From JBOGVA01 sp050692195 (GTDB taxonomy: Bacteria > Actinomycetota > UBA4738): a stretch of DNA of 34,777 bases. Position numbers and translations under genes: made by a program. Shown piece by piece: positions 7,558-16,858 of the stretch. The first letter of the stretch is position 1, and every line of letters starts with the position of its first letter. The stretch lies in assembly GCA_050692195.1 (NCBI GenBank), contig JBOGVA010000087.1:1-34777 (forward strand), given 5' to 3'. The notes below the pieces were generated by a model that saw nothing but the letters and a program-made list of their open reading frames with translations, did no database searches and had not been told where the DNA came from.

Positions 7558-8668
7558 AGCTCTTCAGGAAGTCGGGGATGTCGAGATCCTCTTCGGCGTC
7601 GAACACGACCGTGGCCGGGGCGGACTTGAACATCTCCTCTTCCTCTTCGTCCTCGAGCAAGGAAGGCATGGCCTCCCGGTCGGCCTCGGACTCGATCACC
7701 CGAGCGAGCCTGCCGTTCCCCCCGAGCTTGTCGAACCCCGCGGCGATGACAGTGACGCGTACCTCGTCGCCGAGGGCGTCGTCGATCACCGCGCCAAAGA
7801 TGATGTTCGCATCGGGGTGAGCGACCTTCGTGATCGTCTCCGCTGCCCGATTCACCTCATGCAGGGCCAGGTCGGAAGGACCGGAGATGCAGAGCAGCAC
7901 CCCCTTGGCTCCTTCGATGGACGCTTCCAGCAGCGGCGAGGAGATGGCAGACTTCGCCGCGGTCTCCGCCCGTCCCTCGCCGGAGCCGTGGCCGATGCCC
8001 ATCAGCGCGGATCCAGCCCCGGTCATGACGGCCTTCACGTCGGCGAAGTCGAGATTGATGAGTCCGGGGGTCATGATCAGGGAGGTGATCCCCTCGACGC
8101 CCTGATACAGGACCTGGTCGGCCATGCGGAAGGCGTCGAGGACCGGCGTGGCGGCTTCCGACACCTGGAGCAGCCGGTCGTTCGGGACGATGATCAGCGT
8201 GTCCAGTGCGTGCTTCAGCTCCCCGATGCCCATGTCGGCCTGGGTGGCGCGCTTCCTCCCCTCGAACGAGAACGGTCGGGTGACCACGCCGATGGTGAGC
8301 GCGCCCAGGTTCCGCGCGATCTCGGCCACGATGGGGGCACCGCCGGTCCCGGTCCCTCCACCCTCTCCCGCGGTGATGAAGATCATGTCCGCGCCCTTGA
8401 GGATCTCCTCGATCTCGGTACGGTGCTCTTCGCACGCCCGCTGTCCCACTTCGGGATTCGATCCGGCCCCGAGCCCCCGTGTGGTTTCCCTACCGATGTC
8501 AAGCTTGACGTCAGCTTCAGACATAAGTAGAGCTTGAGCGTCCGTGTTCATCGCTACGAACTCGACGCCCTTGAGGCCAGACTCGATCATCCGGTTGACG
8601 GCGTTCACGCCTGCCCCGCCGATCCCGATGACCTTGATGACGGCAAGGTAGTTCTGGGGAGCCTGCAT
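7556..8668 (-). CDS. ftsZ: Cell division GTPase FtsZ
   Basis: 370-residue tubulin homologue that forms the Z-ring. The GTP-binding signature GGGTGTG is at 103-109, with KVIGIGGAGVNAVN at the N-terminus, NTDAQAL, and the T7 synergy loop NLDFADVK. The C-terminal linker is short, with an acidic run (EDEEEEE), then the conserved tail DIPDFLKS that binds SepF and other partners. ATG 8668 is chosen over the longer frame because AGGAGG lies 4-5 nt upstream and it matches the family N-terminus. It has its own promoter in the gap after ftsQ. No ftsA is present next to it, as expected for actinobacteria. Confidence 0.98.
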   Translation of the reverse strand: MQAPQNYLAVIKVIGIGGAGVNAVNRMIESGLKGVEFVAMNTDAQALLMSEADVKLDIGRETTRGLGAGSNPEVGQRACEEHRTEIEEILKGADMIFITAGEGGGTGTGGAPIVAEIARNLGALTIGVVTRPFSFEGRKRATQADMGIGELKHALDTLIIVPNDRLLQVSEAATPVLDAFRMADQVLYQGVEGITSLIMTPGLINLDFADVKAVMTGAGSALMGIGHGSGEGRAETAAKSAISSPLLEASIEGAKGVLLCISGPSDLALHEVNRAAETITKVAHPDANIIFGAVIDDALGDEVRVTVIAAGFDKLGGNGRLARVIESEADREAMPSLLEDEEEEEMFKSAPATVVFDAEEDLDIPDFLKS

Positions 8669-8789
8669 CGTTCCTCCTGATGTTTCGGAGCCCGCAGCGG
8701 GCCGCCTACCTGGGGAAAGTGCCGTTCTTGCCATCTATAACCCTCTACTGAAGGCCGAATGTTATGTAACCCTAACCGGCAAGGAGAGG

Positions 8790-8818
8790 ACTCTACAACA
8801 GACGCCTTTGGGGGTCAA
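8790..8818 (-). promoter_or_regulatory. Sigma-70-type promoter for ftsZ
   Basis: On the minus strand TTGACC (8813-8818) and TAGAGT (8790-8795) are separated by exactly 17 bp. They lie about 120 bp before the ftsZ ATG in the 164-bp gap after ftsQ. Both hexamers fit the vegetative consensus well, which suggests that ftsZ is transcribed separately from the rest of the cluster as well as with it. Confidence 0.65.
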
Positions 8819-8832
8819 CCCCGATCCGATCG

Positions 8833-9621
8833 TTATACGCCGGATCGTGGCCGGAGGGCCGGCGCCGCCGGAACACGTACGTCGATGTACCGGGCAACCA
8901 CCCCGTGCCGGGCTCCCCAGGAGAGGACGCCCTGGAGGGCACGGCCCTTCGCTCTTGCCTGCGATGCGGTCCCGAAGAGGACTCGGGTGCCATCTCGGAG
9001 ATCGAGTGCGATCGCGCCGGTGCGGTCGACGAAGACTCGGACGACGAACGATCGGAGCCCGGTGGGGAGTCCTTGTGCCACACGAAGCTCCGGGGGCGGG
9101 GACAAGCGGGAGCCGATGGGTGGGCGCCCCGGCACCCGGATACGGGGCAGGCGCTCGGAGCGTCCTGCCACCCCCAGGATCGTTCCGTCTCCGGCTACCA
9201 GCATGGCCGGCCTGCCGGACAGGACTGCCACGGGGGCACGTTCCGTCACGGAGACGATGAGCGTCGAGGGCAGGGTCCGCGACACCCGGGCGCTCTGCAC
9301 CCAGGGATTCCGTTGGAGCCGTCGTTCGACCTCTCCCGCCGACAGCCACAACACGTTGGTCTGGGCGGTCAGCCCTGCTTGCTCGGCGACTTCGCCGGAT
9401 GACAGGCGAACGTTCCCGGTGACCCGCAGCGCGCGAAGGTCGAATGCCTGTGAGTTCGTCACCCACCACGCGCCCGCGGCCAGACAGGCCAGTCCGACCG
9501 CTCCGACCAGCCAGTGGCGGGCACGCGTTCGAACTCCGGCCCGGGTTCGAAGAGCGATCGGCGGAGCCGTCGTCCCGGAAAACGGTCCTCTAGAGGGATG
9601 CCAGATCGAAGTCGCCGACAA
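8833..9621 (-). CDS. ftsQ: Cell division protein FtsQ
   Basis: 262-residue bitopic septal protein that links FtsL/FtsB-type proteins to the synthase FtsW-FtsI. A basic N-terminus is followed by one membrane span (about 37-55) and a POTRA domain (about 58-130: FDLRALRVTGN, VEQ-like VAEQAGL, NPWVQSARVSRTLPSTLIVSVTERAPVA), then the FtsQ beta domain. The start is a TTG inside the end of murB; GGAGG 6 nt upstream decides it, and no ATG or GTG lies in the right place. This gives a 32-nt overlap with murB and strong coupling. Confidence 0.9.
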   Translation of the reverse strand: MSATSIWHPSRGPFSGTTAPPIALRTRAGVRTRARHWLVGAVGLACLAAGAWWVTNSQAFDLRALRVTGNVRLSSGEVAEQAGLTAQTNVLWLSAGEVERRLQRNPWVQSARVSRTLPSTLIVSVTERAPVAVLSGRPAMLVAGDGTILGVAGRSERLPRIRVPGRPPIGSRLSPPPELRVAQGLPTGLRSFVVRVFVDRTGAIALDLRDGTRVLFGTASQARAKGRALQGVLSWGARHGVVARYIDVRVPAAPALRPRSGV

Positions 9622-10579
9622 GCTGGACCTCCAATTCCAGCGAGATCCCGAAGTGGTCCTCGACGCGCTGCCGGATCACCCGGATCAGGCGATGCACGTC
9701 GGTTGCGGTTGCTCCGGGTCGGGCCACGATGAAGTTCGCGTGCTTCTCCGATACCGAGGCGGATCCCAGGGCCATCCCCTTCCCCCCCACCGCCTCCACC
9801 AGGCGGGCCGCGTGATCTCCGGGAGGGTTCTTGAACACGCTTCCGCAGTTCGGCTCGGCCAGGGGCTGGGTGGCTCGCCTCCACTGCCGGACGCTCTCCA
9901 TCTCGCCGCGGATCGCTGCGGGGTCTCCGCGCTCCAGGGCCACGGTGGCGCCCACCACCAACGTGCCCTCCGGAAGAGCAGAACGCCGGTAGGCGAGGCC
10001 TGCCGCGGAGGCATCCACGGAGATCCGGCCCGGCCGGGGAAGGGAATAGAGCTCGATGCGCTGGAGCACCTCGTCCATGGACCGGTCGTGAGCCCCTGCG
10101 TTCATCCGAACGGCTCCGCCCAGCGACGCGGGGATGGCCACACCGAACTCCAGCCCTGCCAGCGAGTGGACCAGGGCCACGCCCGCGAGGGCGGGAAGAG
10201 GCATGGAGCCACCGGCATGCAGTTGCGTCCCTTCCCGGGCGGTCCACCTGAAGCCCTTCCCCAGCCTCAGCACCAACCCGGGGAACCCGTGGTCGGAGAC
10301 CAGGAGGTTCGACCCCTTGCCGATGACGATCCACGGAATCGACGCGACGGCCACAGCCTCGGCCGCAGCGGCGAGGTCGGCATCGCTCTCGGCCTCGAGA
10401 TACAGCCCGGCCGGCCCGCCGATCCTGAAGCTGGTCAGGGGCTTCAGGGGGAAGGAGGGGCGAACCCTTGGCCCGGACCCCGCGCGCAAGATGCGCTCCG
10501 CGGCGGCGATCCCGGCCCGCAGCGAGCGGTCGCCGCCGACCCCGGCCGTGCGTCCACTGTGGTCGGCGAGCGCCATCAT
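9590..10579 (-). CDS. murB: UDP-N-acetylenolpyruvoylglucosamine reductase MurB
   Basis: 329-residue FAD enzyme that reduces UDP-GlcNAc-enolpyruvate to UDP-MurNAc with NADPH in the cytoplasm. Seen: SFRIGGPA, GKGSNLLVSDHGFPG of the FAD domain, MNAGAHDRSMDEV, YRRSALP, the proton-donor Ser in NCGSVFKNP, EKHANFIV and the final Glu in LELEVQLVG. The start overlaps the murC stop as ATGATG; the first or second ATG could be used. murB is between murC and ftsQ, unlike mycobacteria, where it is unlinked. Confidence 0.96.
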   Translation of the reverse strand: MMALADHSGRTAGVGGDRSLRAGIAAAERILRAGSGPRVRPSFPLKPLTSFRIGGPAGLYLEAESDADLAAAAEAVAVASIPWIVIGKGSNLLVSDHGFPGLVLRLGKGFRWTAREGTQLHAGGSMPLPALAGVALVHSLAGLEFGVAIPASLGGAVRMNAGAHDRSMDEVLQRIELYSLPRPGRISVDASAAGLAYRRSALPEGTLVVGATVALERGDPAAIRGEMESVRQWRRATQPLAEPNCGSVFKNPPGDHAARLVEAVGGKGMALGSASVSEKHANFIVARPGATATDVHRLIRVIRQRVEDHFGISLELEVQLVGDFDLASL

Positions 10580-11964
10580 CCCGCCTCTCGCAGGCGCTGC
10601 AATGTCTCGTCCAGGGCCATGGTGATGTCACCGGCGCCCAGTGCGATCACCAGGTCTCCCGAGCGGGCTTCCCGAGCAAGGAAAGTCGGTACGTCCGAAC
10701 GGCGTGGAAGGTAGACGACGCGTTTCCCCGGGGCCGCCTCGGCGAACGCGTCGACCAGGAGCTTTCCGGTCACACCCGGGATGGGCCGCTCTCCCGCCCC
10801 GTAGACATCGGTGAACACAGCCAGGTCGGCGGCGGTCAAGCTCTCCCCCAGCGCCCGCCACATCGCCCGGGTTCTCGAGTACCGGTGCGGTTGGAATACG
10901 GCCACGATTCGGCGAGGTCCGTCGATGCGAGCCACCTCCAGCGTGGCGGCCACCTCACTGGGATGGTGCGCGTAGTCGTCGATGAACGTCGCGCCTCGCG
11001 CCACGCCCCGGCACTCGAACCTCCGCCGTACGCCGCTGAACGAGCGAAGGCCACGGGCTGCATCTTCGAGGCGGACGTCCAGCAGGCTGGCCACTCCGAG
11101 AGTGGCGGCCGCGTTGAGGAGATTGTGCCGTCCGGGTACGGAGAGTGTGAGGCCGATGCGCCGTCCTCCCAGCTCGACCGTCGCTCGGGCACCGTTCCAG
11201 GAGAGCTCCTGATCCACAAGCCTGACGTCGATTCCCTCGCCGGTTCCGTACCGGAGGATCGGGGCGGGCAGGCCGTCCAGGGCCCGCCGGACTCCTGGAT
11301 CGTCCCAGCACGCGACCACGGTGCCGGCCTGCCGGGCGAACTGGCCGAAGGCGGATTCCACATCCTCCAGTCCCGCGTAGTAGTCCAGGTGGTCCTCCTC
11401 CACGTTGGTCACCACGGCGATGTCGGGTTGGAGAAGGAGGAACGAACCGTCGCTCTCGTCGGCTTCTGCCACAAAGACCTCGCCCGCTCCATGACCGGAG
11501 CCCGATCCGCTCTCGTTCAGGTCGCCTCCGATCACGTAGGTGGGGTCCATGCCGACCCGCGAGAGCATCACCGAGATCATGGAGGTCGTCGTGGTCTTGC
11601 CGTGCGTACCGGCCACGGCCACCGTACGCTTGCCCTGCATCAGGGACGCAAGGAGCTGAGCCCGAGTGAGCACGGGAAGCCCGAGCCGTCGCGCTTCCCG
11701 CAGCTCGACGTTGTCCGCGGGAACGGCGGAGGAGACGACCACGGCATCCGGCAGGCCCACGTGGTCGGCCCGATGCCCAACGAACACCGTGGCCCCCTCC
11801 CGCCGCAGCTGCTCCAGGCCCGCAGCGTCCTTCAGGTCCGAGCCGGTCACTCGCATCCCTCGCGCCACGAGCAGCCGGGCGATGCCGTTCATGCCCGCTC
11901 CGCCGATGCCGATGAGGTGCAGGCAGCGCCAGCCCGCGAGGTCTGGTATCGAGTCGACGGTCAT
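10576..11964 (-). CDS. murC: UDP-N-acetylmuramate--L-alanine ligase MurC
   Basis: 462-residue ATP-dependent ligase that adds L-Ala to UDP-MurNAc. The Rossmann start HLIGIGGAGMNGIA is followed by the P-loop AGTHGKTTTT (118-127), EADESDGSF, NVEEDHLDYY, GRHNLLNAAAT, DDYAHHPSEV and FQPHRYSRT, all diagnostic for MurC. The ATG overlaps the murG stop as ATGA, and its own stop overlaps murB, so three genes are translated as a coupled set. Confidence 0.97.
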   Translation of the reverse strand: MTVDSIPDLAGWRCLHLIGIGGAGMNGIARLLVARGMRVTGSDLKDAAGLEQLRREGATVFVGHRADHVGLPDAVVVSSAVPADNVELREARRLGLPVLTRAQLLASLMQGKRTVAVAGTHGKTTTTSMISVMLSRVGMDPTYVIGGDLNESGSGSGHGAGEVFVAEADESDGSFLLLQPDIAVVTNVEEDHLDYYAGLEDVESAFGQFARQAGTVVACWDDPGVRRALDGLPAPILRYGTGEGIDVRLVDQELSWNGARATVELGGRRIGLTLSVPGRHNLLNAAATLGVASLLDVRLEDAARGLRSFSGVRRRFECRGVARGATFIDDYAHHPSEVAATLEVARIDGPRRIVAVFQPHRYSRTRAMWRALGESLTAADLAVFTDVYGAGERPIPGVTGKLLVDAFAEAAPGKRVVYLPRRSDVPTFLAREARSGDLVIALGAGDITMALDETLQRLREAG

Positions 11965-13079
11965 CCCCGAGCCACCTCCACCACGAGTTCGGCGAGCCTG
12001 GCGGCGGCGTCCGGCCGCCCGAAGGCTTTGGCCCGCTCGGCCATGGCTGCAAGACGCTCCTCGTGATCCACCAGCGCCTCAACGCGGGCCGCCAGCGACC
12101 GGGCGGAGAGCTGATCGTCCAGGAGAACACTGGCTCCCCCGGCTCGCTGGAGCGACCTGGCGTTCGCCTCCTGGTGCCTTCCGGTGGCGTACGGATAAGG
12201 GATCAGGAGCGACGGGCGGCCACACGTGGTCAACTCGGCGACGGTGGTCGCGCCCGATCGCGAGACCACGAGGTCGGCGCGGGCATACGCGAGCTCCATC
12301 CGGTCGAGATATCCGAGAAGGCGCAGCAGAATGCCACTGGCCCGGTCCCGCCACCCTCGCAGGATGGCGTCCAGGTGGGCAGGACCCGTGATCAGGACCA
12401 CCTGGAGGTCCGTCCGGTTCGCCAGCAGGCGGCATGCTCCGATGGCGGCCCTGTTGATATGAAGGGCCCCCTGGCTGCCCCCGAAGATCACGACGGTTCT
12501 CCGTCCATCCTTCAGGTCGAGCTCCGCGAGAGCCTCCTTGGCCAGGGCCTCACGCTCCTCCGACACGCGGACGATCTCTTCACGGACGGGGTTTCCCGTG
12601 ATGACCGTCCGCACGCGCCGAGGGAACAGGCGATGGGAATCCGGGAACGAGATGGCGGTGGCGTGTGACAGTCGCGAGAGGGCTCGGTTGGCCAGGCCGG
12701 GCACCGCGTTCTGCTCGTGCAGGACGATGGGGACCCGTTCGCGCCGCGCCGCAAGGACGGAGGAGACACTCGCGTACCCGCCCAGGCCCACGATCGCCCC
12801 GGCCCCCCGGACCAGGTCGCGGCATTGCCGGACGGACCGAATGGCGACCAATGGCGCGCTGAGCGCGGCCACCGATATCTCCCGGGGAAACGGTCGGGCA
12901 TCGATGGCATGGAACCGAATGCCGGCAGCTGGGACGAGCTTGGCCTCGACCCCCCGCTCCGTACCGATGAACGAGACGTCGTGGCCTCGTTCGCCGAGGG
13001 CCCTCGCCAGGGACAGGCCGGGGAAGACGTGTCCGGCCGTGCCGCCACCGGCCACGACGATCCGCTCCCCCATCGTCAT
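11961..13079 (-). CDS. murG: Lipid II synthase MurG (GlcNAc transferase)
   Basis: 372-residue GT28 glycosyltransferase at the inner face of the membrane that converts lipid I to lipid II. N-terminal VVAGGGTAGHVFPGL (G-loop), the second loop GLGGYASV, HEQNAVPGLANR, TGNPVR, FGGSQGA, SRSGATTVAEL and PYPYATGRHQEANA are all family landmarks. ATG 13079 overlaps the ftsW stop (ATGA). A second ATG at 13073 is better spaced from GGGGAA and is equally likely. The open frame extends far upstream inside ftsW but without family similarity. Confidence 0.96.
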   Translation of the reverse strand: MTMGERIVVAGGGTAGHVFPGLSLARALGERGHDVSFIGTERGVEAKLVPAAGIRFHAIDARPFPREISVAALSAPLVAIRSVRQCRDLVRGAGAIVGLGGYASVSSVLAARRERVPIVLHEQNAVPGLANRALSRLSHATAISFPDSHRLFPRRVRTVITGNPVREEIVRVSEEREALAKEALAELDLKDGRRTVVIFGGSQGALHINRAAIGACRLLANRTDLQVVLITGPAHLDAILRGWRDRASGILLRLLGYLDRMELAYARADLVVSRSGATTVAELTTCGRPSLLIPYPYATGRHQEANARSLQRAGGASVLLDDQLSARSLAARVEALVDHEERLAAMAERAKAFGRPDAAARLAELVVEVARG

Positions 13080-14305
13080 TTCCCCGCTCGATCCAGGCGG
13101 GTCACGGGTGCCCTCCGCGAGTGCGCCCCGGCCCTTCCCACCGAGAGAAGCACGCCGATGCCTCCGAGCGAGACCACGAGCGACGAGCCGCCGAACGACA
13201 CGAAAGGCAGCGGCACGCCCGTGATGGGGAGCAGGCCGGTCACGGCGCCCAGGTTCACCAGCGCCTGGAACCCCAACCAGGCCGTGATGCCCGCGGCCAG
13301 AAGCCGGCCGAAGGCGTCTGGGGCGGCGAGGGCTATCCGGATGCCCGCATAGACGACCACCCCAAAGAGGGCGAGCACGACGGTCGCTCCGGCCAGGCCG
13401 AGCTCCTCCCCCAGGATCGAGAAGATGAAGTCGGTGTGGGCGTTGGGAACGTACATCCACTTCTGCCGGCTGGCCCCAAGGCCGACCCCCACCACGCTCC
13501 CCGAGCCGAGGGCGATCAGCGACTGAACGATTTGGTACCCCGCGTTGCTCGGGTCGGACCAGGGGTCCAGGAACGAGAACAACCGAGCCCGCCGGTATCC
13601 CTCGCCCAGGATGAGGGACATCCCGACCACGCCCGCCACGAGCGTCGAGGTGAACAGGACACGCAGCCGGACGCCGGCCACGAACAGGAGGAGGAAGGCG
13701 GTGGCGGCGACGATCAGCATCGTCCCCAGGTCGGGCTGAAGGAGGATCAGGAGCGAGACCCCACCGACGATGAACGCGAGAGGACCGGCCCAGCGGCCGG
13801 GGGTCTCGTTGAGCGATCCGAGGTTACGAGAGAGGATGGCCGCGGTCGCCGCGACCACACAGAACTTGACGAGCTCGGAAGGCTGGATGGTGAGAGGACC
13901 CATCCGGATCCACCGGGCCGCCCCTCCCGCCGCGGTCCCCGTCGAGGGATGGAGGACGAGCAACAGAAGGACGATGGTGACGCCCAGCAGCGGAGCCCAT
14001 CCCCGACGCCAGACGCGGTACGGGAGGCGGGAGGTCCCCAGCGCTACCACGCCGCCGAACGCGGCGTACAGCGCCTGACGCCTGAAGAACAGGAAGCTCG
14101 AGCCGTATTCGGCGAACGCGGTGACGGAGCTTGCCGACAGCACCATGACCAGCCCCAGCATGGTCAGGACCGTCACGGAGAGCCAGAGCATGGTGATGAC
14201 TCTGCGGCCGCTTCGTTCCGCCCTGGCCCGGGCCGCAGCCGGGGAGAGCTCCCCCGGCCTGACCAGCCGGAGATGAGGGACGAGTACCGCCATCTCGCTA
14301 TGCAC
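13076..14305 (-). CDS. ftsW: Septal peptidoglycan glycosyltransferase FtsW
   Basis: 409-residue SEDS-family polytopic membrane protein with about ten spans that polymerises lipid II with FtsI. Family landmarks are IQPSELVKF, LLQPDLGTM, the Asp in HTDFIFSILGEELG thought to be catalytic, and TGVPLPFVSFGGSSLV near the end. GTG 14305 is preferred: GGAGG lies 5 nt upstream and it overlaps the murD stop by 8 nt. An ATG at 14293 is possible but has a poor RBS. Order murD-ftsW-murG is standard. Confidence 0.95.
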   Translation of the reverse strand: MHSEMAVLVPHLRLVRPGELSPAAARARAERSGRRVITMLWLSVTVLTMLGLVMVLSASSVTAFAEYGSSFLFFRRQALYAAFGGVVALGTSRLPYRVWRRGWAPLLGVTIVLLLLVLHPSTGTAAGGAARWIRMGPLTIQPSELVKFCVVAATAAILSRNLGSLNETPGRWAGPLAFIVGGVSLLILLQPDLGTMLIVAATAFLLLFVAGVRLRVLFTSTLVAGVVGMSLILGEGYRRARLFSFLDPWSDPSNAGYQIVQSLIALGSGSVVGVGLGASRQKWMYVPNAHTDFIFSILGEELGLAGATVVLALFGVVVYAGIRIALAAPDAFGRLLAAGITAWLGFQALVNLGAVTGLLPITGVPLPFVSFGGSSLVVSLGGIGVLLSVGRAGAHSRRAPVTRLDRAGK

Positions 14306-15779
14306 GCCATCCTCCTCGATCCGAGATGCCCGGTAAGGAGGAGCGAGACTGGCCAGGGGGGTGGGGCTCGGGCCGGCGCGCGGCCGCACGAGCGGCGACT
14401 CGGCGCGCGGCCGCCGTGAAGCGTTCGCCCCGCTCCCGGTAGTCGCGGAACATGTCCTGGCTGGCGCAGGCAGGAGCCAGGAGCACGGTGCCTCGCTCGG
14501 GGGCCAATCGGGTGGCGGTCTCCACCGCCTCCTCTATCGAGCCGGCGGTCTGCACCGGGACCTTCGCCCGGAACAACGCCTCGATGGCCGGTGCGGCCTC
14601 GCCGATCGCCACGACGGCCGAGAGCGCCGGCGCTGCCTCCCTCAGCGGGGAGAGGTCGAGGCCCTTGGCGAGGCCGCCGGCGATCAGAACCACGCCGGAT
14701 CGGTCCTCCAACGCTGCGAGGGCCGCGTGCGGGTTCGTCGCCTTCGAGTCGTCGACGAACTTCACGGATCCCGCGGTGGCCACGACCGATCCCCTGTGTG
14801 GCAAGGGGTCGAAGCCCTCCAGAGCGGGCGCGATCGCCTCGGGCGTCACGCCGAAAGCCAAGGCTGCCGCCGCGGCCGCGGCGGCATCGATCAGCAGCGC
14901 CCGAGTGGAGAGCGCGAGGCGACCGAGTCGCACTTCGCCGGAGGGTCCACCGCTCCGGGCGACGACCTCGCCATCGATCACCCCCACCTCTCCCTCCGCC
15001 GGCCGCCCCCACCGGAACCATCGCACCTCACAGGAGGCACGTCGGGAGACCCGGGCAGCGTCGGCATCGTCCCGATTGCCGACGTGCACGTCTCCCTCCC
15101 CCTGGCGGGCGAAGATCCGAGCCTTCGAGCTCGAGTACGCCTCGAAGGAGCCGTGCCAGTCCAGGTGGTCCGGGGCCAGGTTCAGGAGCACCGAGACGCG
15201 CGGACGAAGGCTCTCGGAGAACGCGAGCTGGAAGGAGGAGGCCTCCACCACCAATGCGTCCAGACGTTCCCGGGCGGCCAGCGAGAAGGGGTACCCGACG
15301 TTTCCGCACGAGCGGGCTTCCAGGCCGGCCTCGCGCATCATCGCGGCGATGAGCTGGACCGTGGTGGTCTTGCCGTTCGTCCCCGTGACCGCCACGACGG
15401 GTACCCGGCACAGCCTGGCCCCCAGCTCGAGCTCGCTCCAGATCGGGAGGCCCCGTTCCCGGGCCCACGAGATCACGGGGGCCTCCGGGGGGACGCCCGG
15501 GCTCACGACCACGAGAGTGGCCTGGTCCAGGTGCTCCGGGCGATGGCCTCCTGCCCGCACGCGCAGCCCGGGCTCCGAGCCGTCCATCGCCAGCGCTCTC
15601 AGTCCCATCCCATCGAGACCGGCCGGTTCCCCTCCATATGCGATCTCGATCTCCTCACCGGGGCGAGCTTCGCTCACCAGCACCTCGGCGCCCTCGTCCA
15701 GGAGGACTCGAGCGGCCGCTCGCCCGCTCGCACCCAGTCCGATCACGGCGGCCCGCTGCCCGGCGAAGGCCCCGCTCAT
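14298..15779 (-). CDS. murD: UDP-N-acetylmuramoyl-L-alanine--D-glutamate ligase MurD
   Basis: 493-residue ATP-dependent ligase that adds D-Glu. AVIGLGASGRAAA marks the N-terminal Rossmann domain, VTGTNGKTTT (131-140) the P-loop, NLAPDHLDWHGS and KARIF the ligand and carbamyl-lysine region, and FVDDSKATNPHA and ILIAGG-like VLIAGGLAKG the C-terminal domain. ATG 15779 overlaps the mraY stop (ATGA); the open frame continues much further upstream through mraY as a shadow. A 30-residue Arg/Pro-rich tail extends past the usual end. Confidence 0.96.
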   Translation of the reverse strand: MSGAFAGQRAAVIGLGASGRAAARVLLDEGAEVLVSEARPGEEIEIAYGGEPAGLDGMGLRALAMDGSEPGLRVRAGGHRPEHLDQATLVVVSPGVPPEAPVISWARERGLPIWSELELGARLCRVPVVAVTGTNGKTTTVQLIAAMMREAGLEARSCGNVGYPFSLAARERLDALVVEASSFQLAFSESLRPRVSVLLNLAPDHLDWHGSFEAYSSSKARIFARQGEGDVHVGNRDDADAARVSRRASCEVRWFRWGRPAEGEVGVIDGEVVARSGGPSGEVRLGRLALSTRALLIDAAAAAAAALAFGVTPEAIAPALEGFDPLPHRGSVVATAGSVKFVDDSKATNPHAALAALEDRSGVVLIAGGLAKGLDLSPLREAAPALSAVVAIGEAAPAIEALFRAKVPVQTAGSIEEAVETATRLAPERGTVLLAPACASQDMFRDYRERGERFTAAARRVAARAAARRPEPHPPGQSRSSLPGISDRGGWRA

Positions 15780-16858
15780 GTCGTGCCACCACGAGCCAGG
15801 AAATCCGCGTAGAAGAGGCCGAGTCCGAACGCCACGGCCAGGCCGGCGAGGATCCAGAAGCGCACGATCACCGTGAACTCCGGCCACCCCACCAGCTCGA
15901 AGTGATGGTGGATGGGAGCCATGCGAAAGACCCGCCTTCCGGTGAGCCGAAAGGCGGCAACCTGCACGATCACCGAGGTGGTCACCAACGCGTAGAGGCC
16001 CCCCAGGATGAGGAGCAGCAGCTGGGTGTCGGTCATGACGGCCAGGGCCGCGAGGAGTCCCCCCACGGCGAGCGAGCCGGTGTCGCCCATGAAGATCTTG
16101 GCCGGAGCCGCGTTCCACCACAGGAACCCGGCGAGGGCTCCGAGGGCTCCGGAGGCCACCACGGCGAGGTCTTGGGCGGCTCCCAGGTCGATCTGGTAGC
16201 ACCACTGCGGCGACGTTCCGACCAGATCGCAGGAGTGGCGGAACTCCCAGAAGGCGATGATCACGTACGCGCCGAGCACCAGAGCAGAGGAACCGGAGGC
16301 CAGTCCGTCCAGCCCGTCGGTGAGGTTCACCCCGTTCGAGGAGGCCGCGAGCATGACGAAGACCCAGATGTAGAAGAAGATGCCCAGGCCGAGGCCCGTG
16401 TCCCGGATGAAGGACACTTCCTGATCGATCCCCGCCAGCTTCAAGGCCACCGCGGTGAACCCGATGGCTACCAGGGCCTGCCCGGCGAGCTTCCCCAGCT
16501 TGGTGAGCCCCAGCGAACGCTGGTGGCGGATCTTGAGAAGATCGTCGGCGGCGCCCACCGCTGCCAGGCCCACCGCCACGCCCAACACGGCCAGGCCCGC
16601 TGCGGTCATGTGCCCGAAGGCGATCCCCAGGTCCAGCCTTCCGATGGCCAGCCTCCCGGCCGCATACGCGATGAGCATCCCACCCACGATGACGATGCCG
16701 CCCATCGTCGGCGTCCCCATCTTCTCCATGTGCCCCTCGGGCCCGTCCTCTCGGATCCGCTGGCCCCACCCCCACAGGCGGAACAGCCGGATGGCGATGG
16801 GGGTGCCGAGGAGCGTTGCGAACAGCCCGGCGGCCGCGGCAGCCAGCATGGCGGTCAT
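15776..16858 (-). CDS. mraY: Phospho-MurNAc-pentapeptide translocase MraY
   Basis: 360-residue membrane enzyme, about ten spans, that transfers phospho-MurNAc-pentapeptide to undecaprenyl phosphate, making lipid I. Diagnostic sites: GTPTMGGI near 48-54, the Asp pair in GAADDLLK (105-106), NLTDGLDGLA, FMGDTGSLAVGG and the His cluster in APIHHHFEL. ATG 16858 overlaps the murF stop as ATGA. The longer frame upstream lies inside murF and has no membrane protein character. Confidence 0.97.
   Translation of the reverse strand: MTAMLAAAAAGLFATLLGTPIAIRLFRLWGWGQRIREDGPEGHMEKMGTPTMGGIVIVGGMLIAYAAGRLAIGRLDLGIAFGHMTAAGLAVLGVAVGLAAVGAADDLLKIRHQRSLGLTKLGKLAGQALVAIGFTAVALKLAGIDQEVSFIRDTGLGLGIFFYIWVFVMLAASSNGVNLTDGLDGLASGSSALVLGAYVIIAFWEFRHSCDLVGTSPQWCYQIDLGAAQDLAVVASGALGALAGFLWWNAAPAKIFMGDTGSLAVGGLLAALAVMTDTQLLLLILGGLYALVTTSVIVQVAAFRLTGRRVFRMAPIHHHFELVGWPEFTVIVRFWILAGLAVAFGLGLFYADFLARGGTT

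Noticed and set aside
8759..10714. 651-codon plus-strand open frame opposite ftsQ and murB
   Set aside because: The translation is Arg/Pro/Gly-rich with no family motifs, and the opposite strand carries complete FtsQ and MurB. It is a high-GC antisense shadow.
10468..12066. 532-codon plus-strand open frame opposite murC
   Set aside because: Shadow of MurC; no RBS or domain, and it crosses gene boundaries of the real genes.
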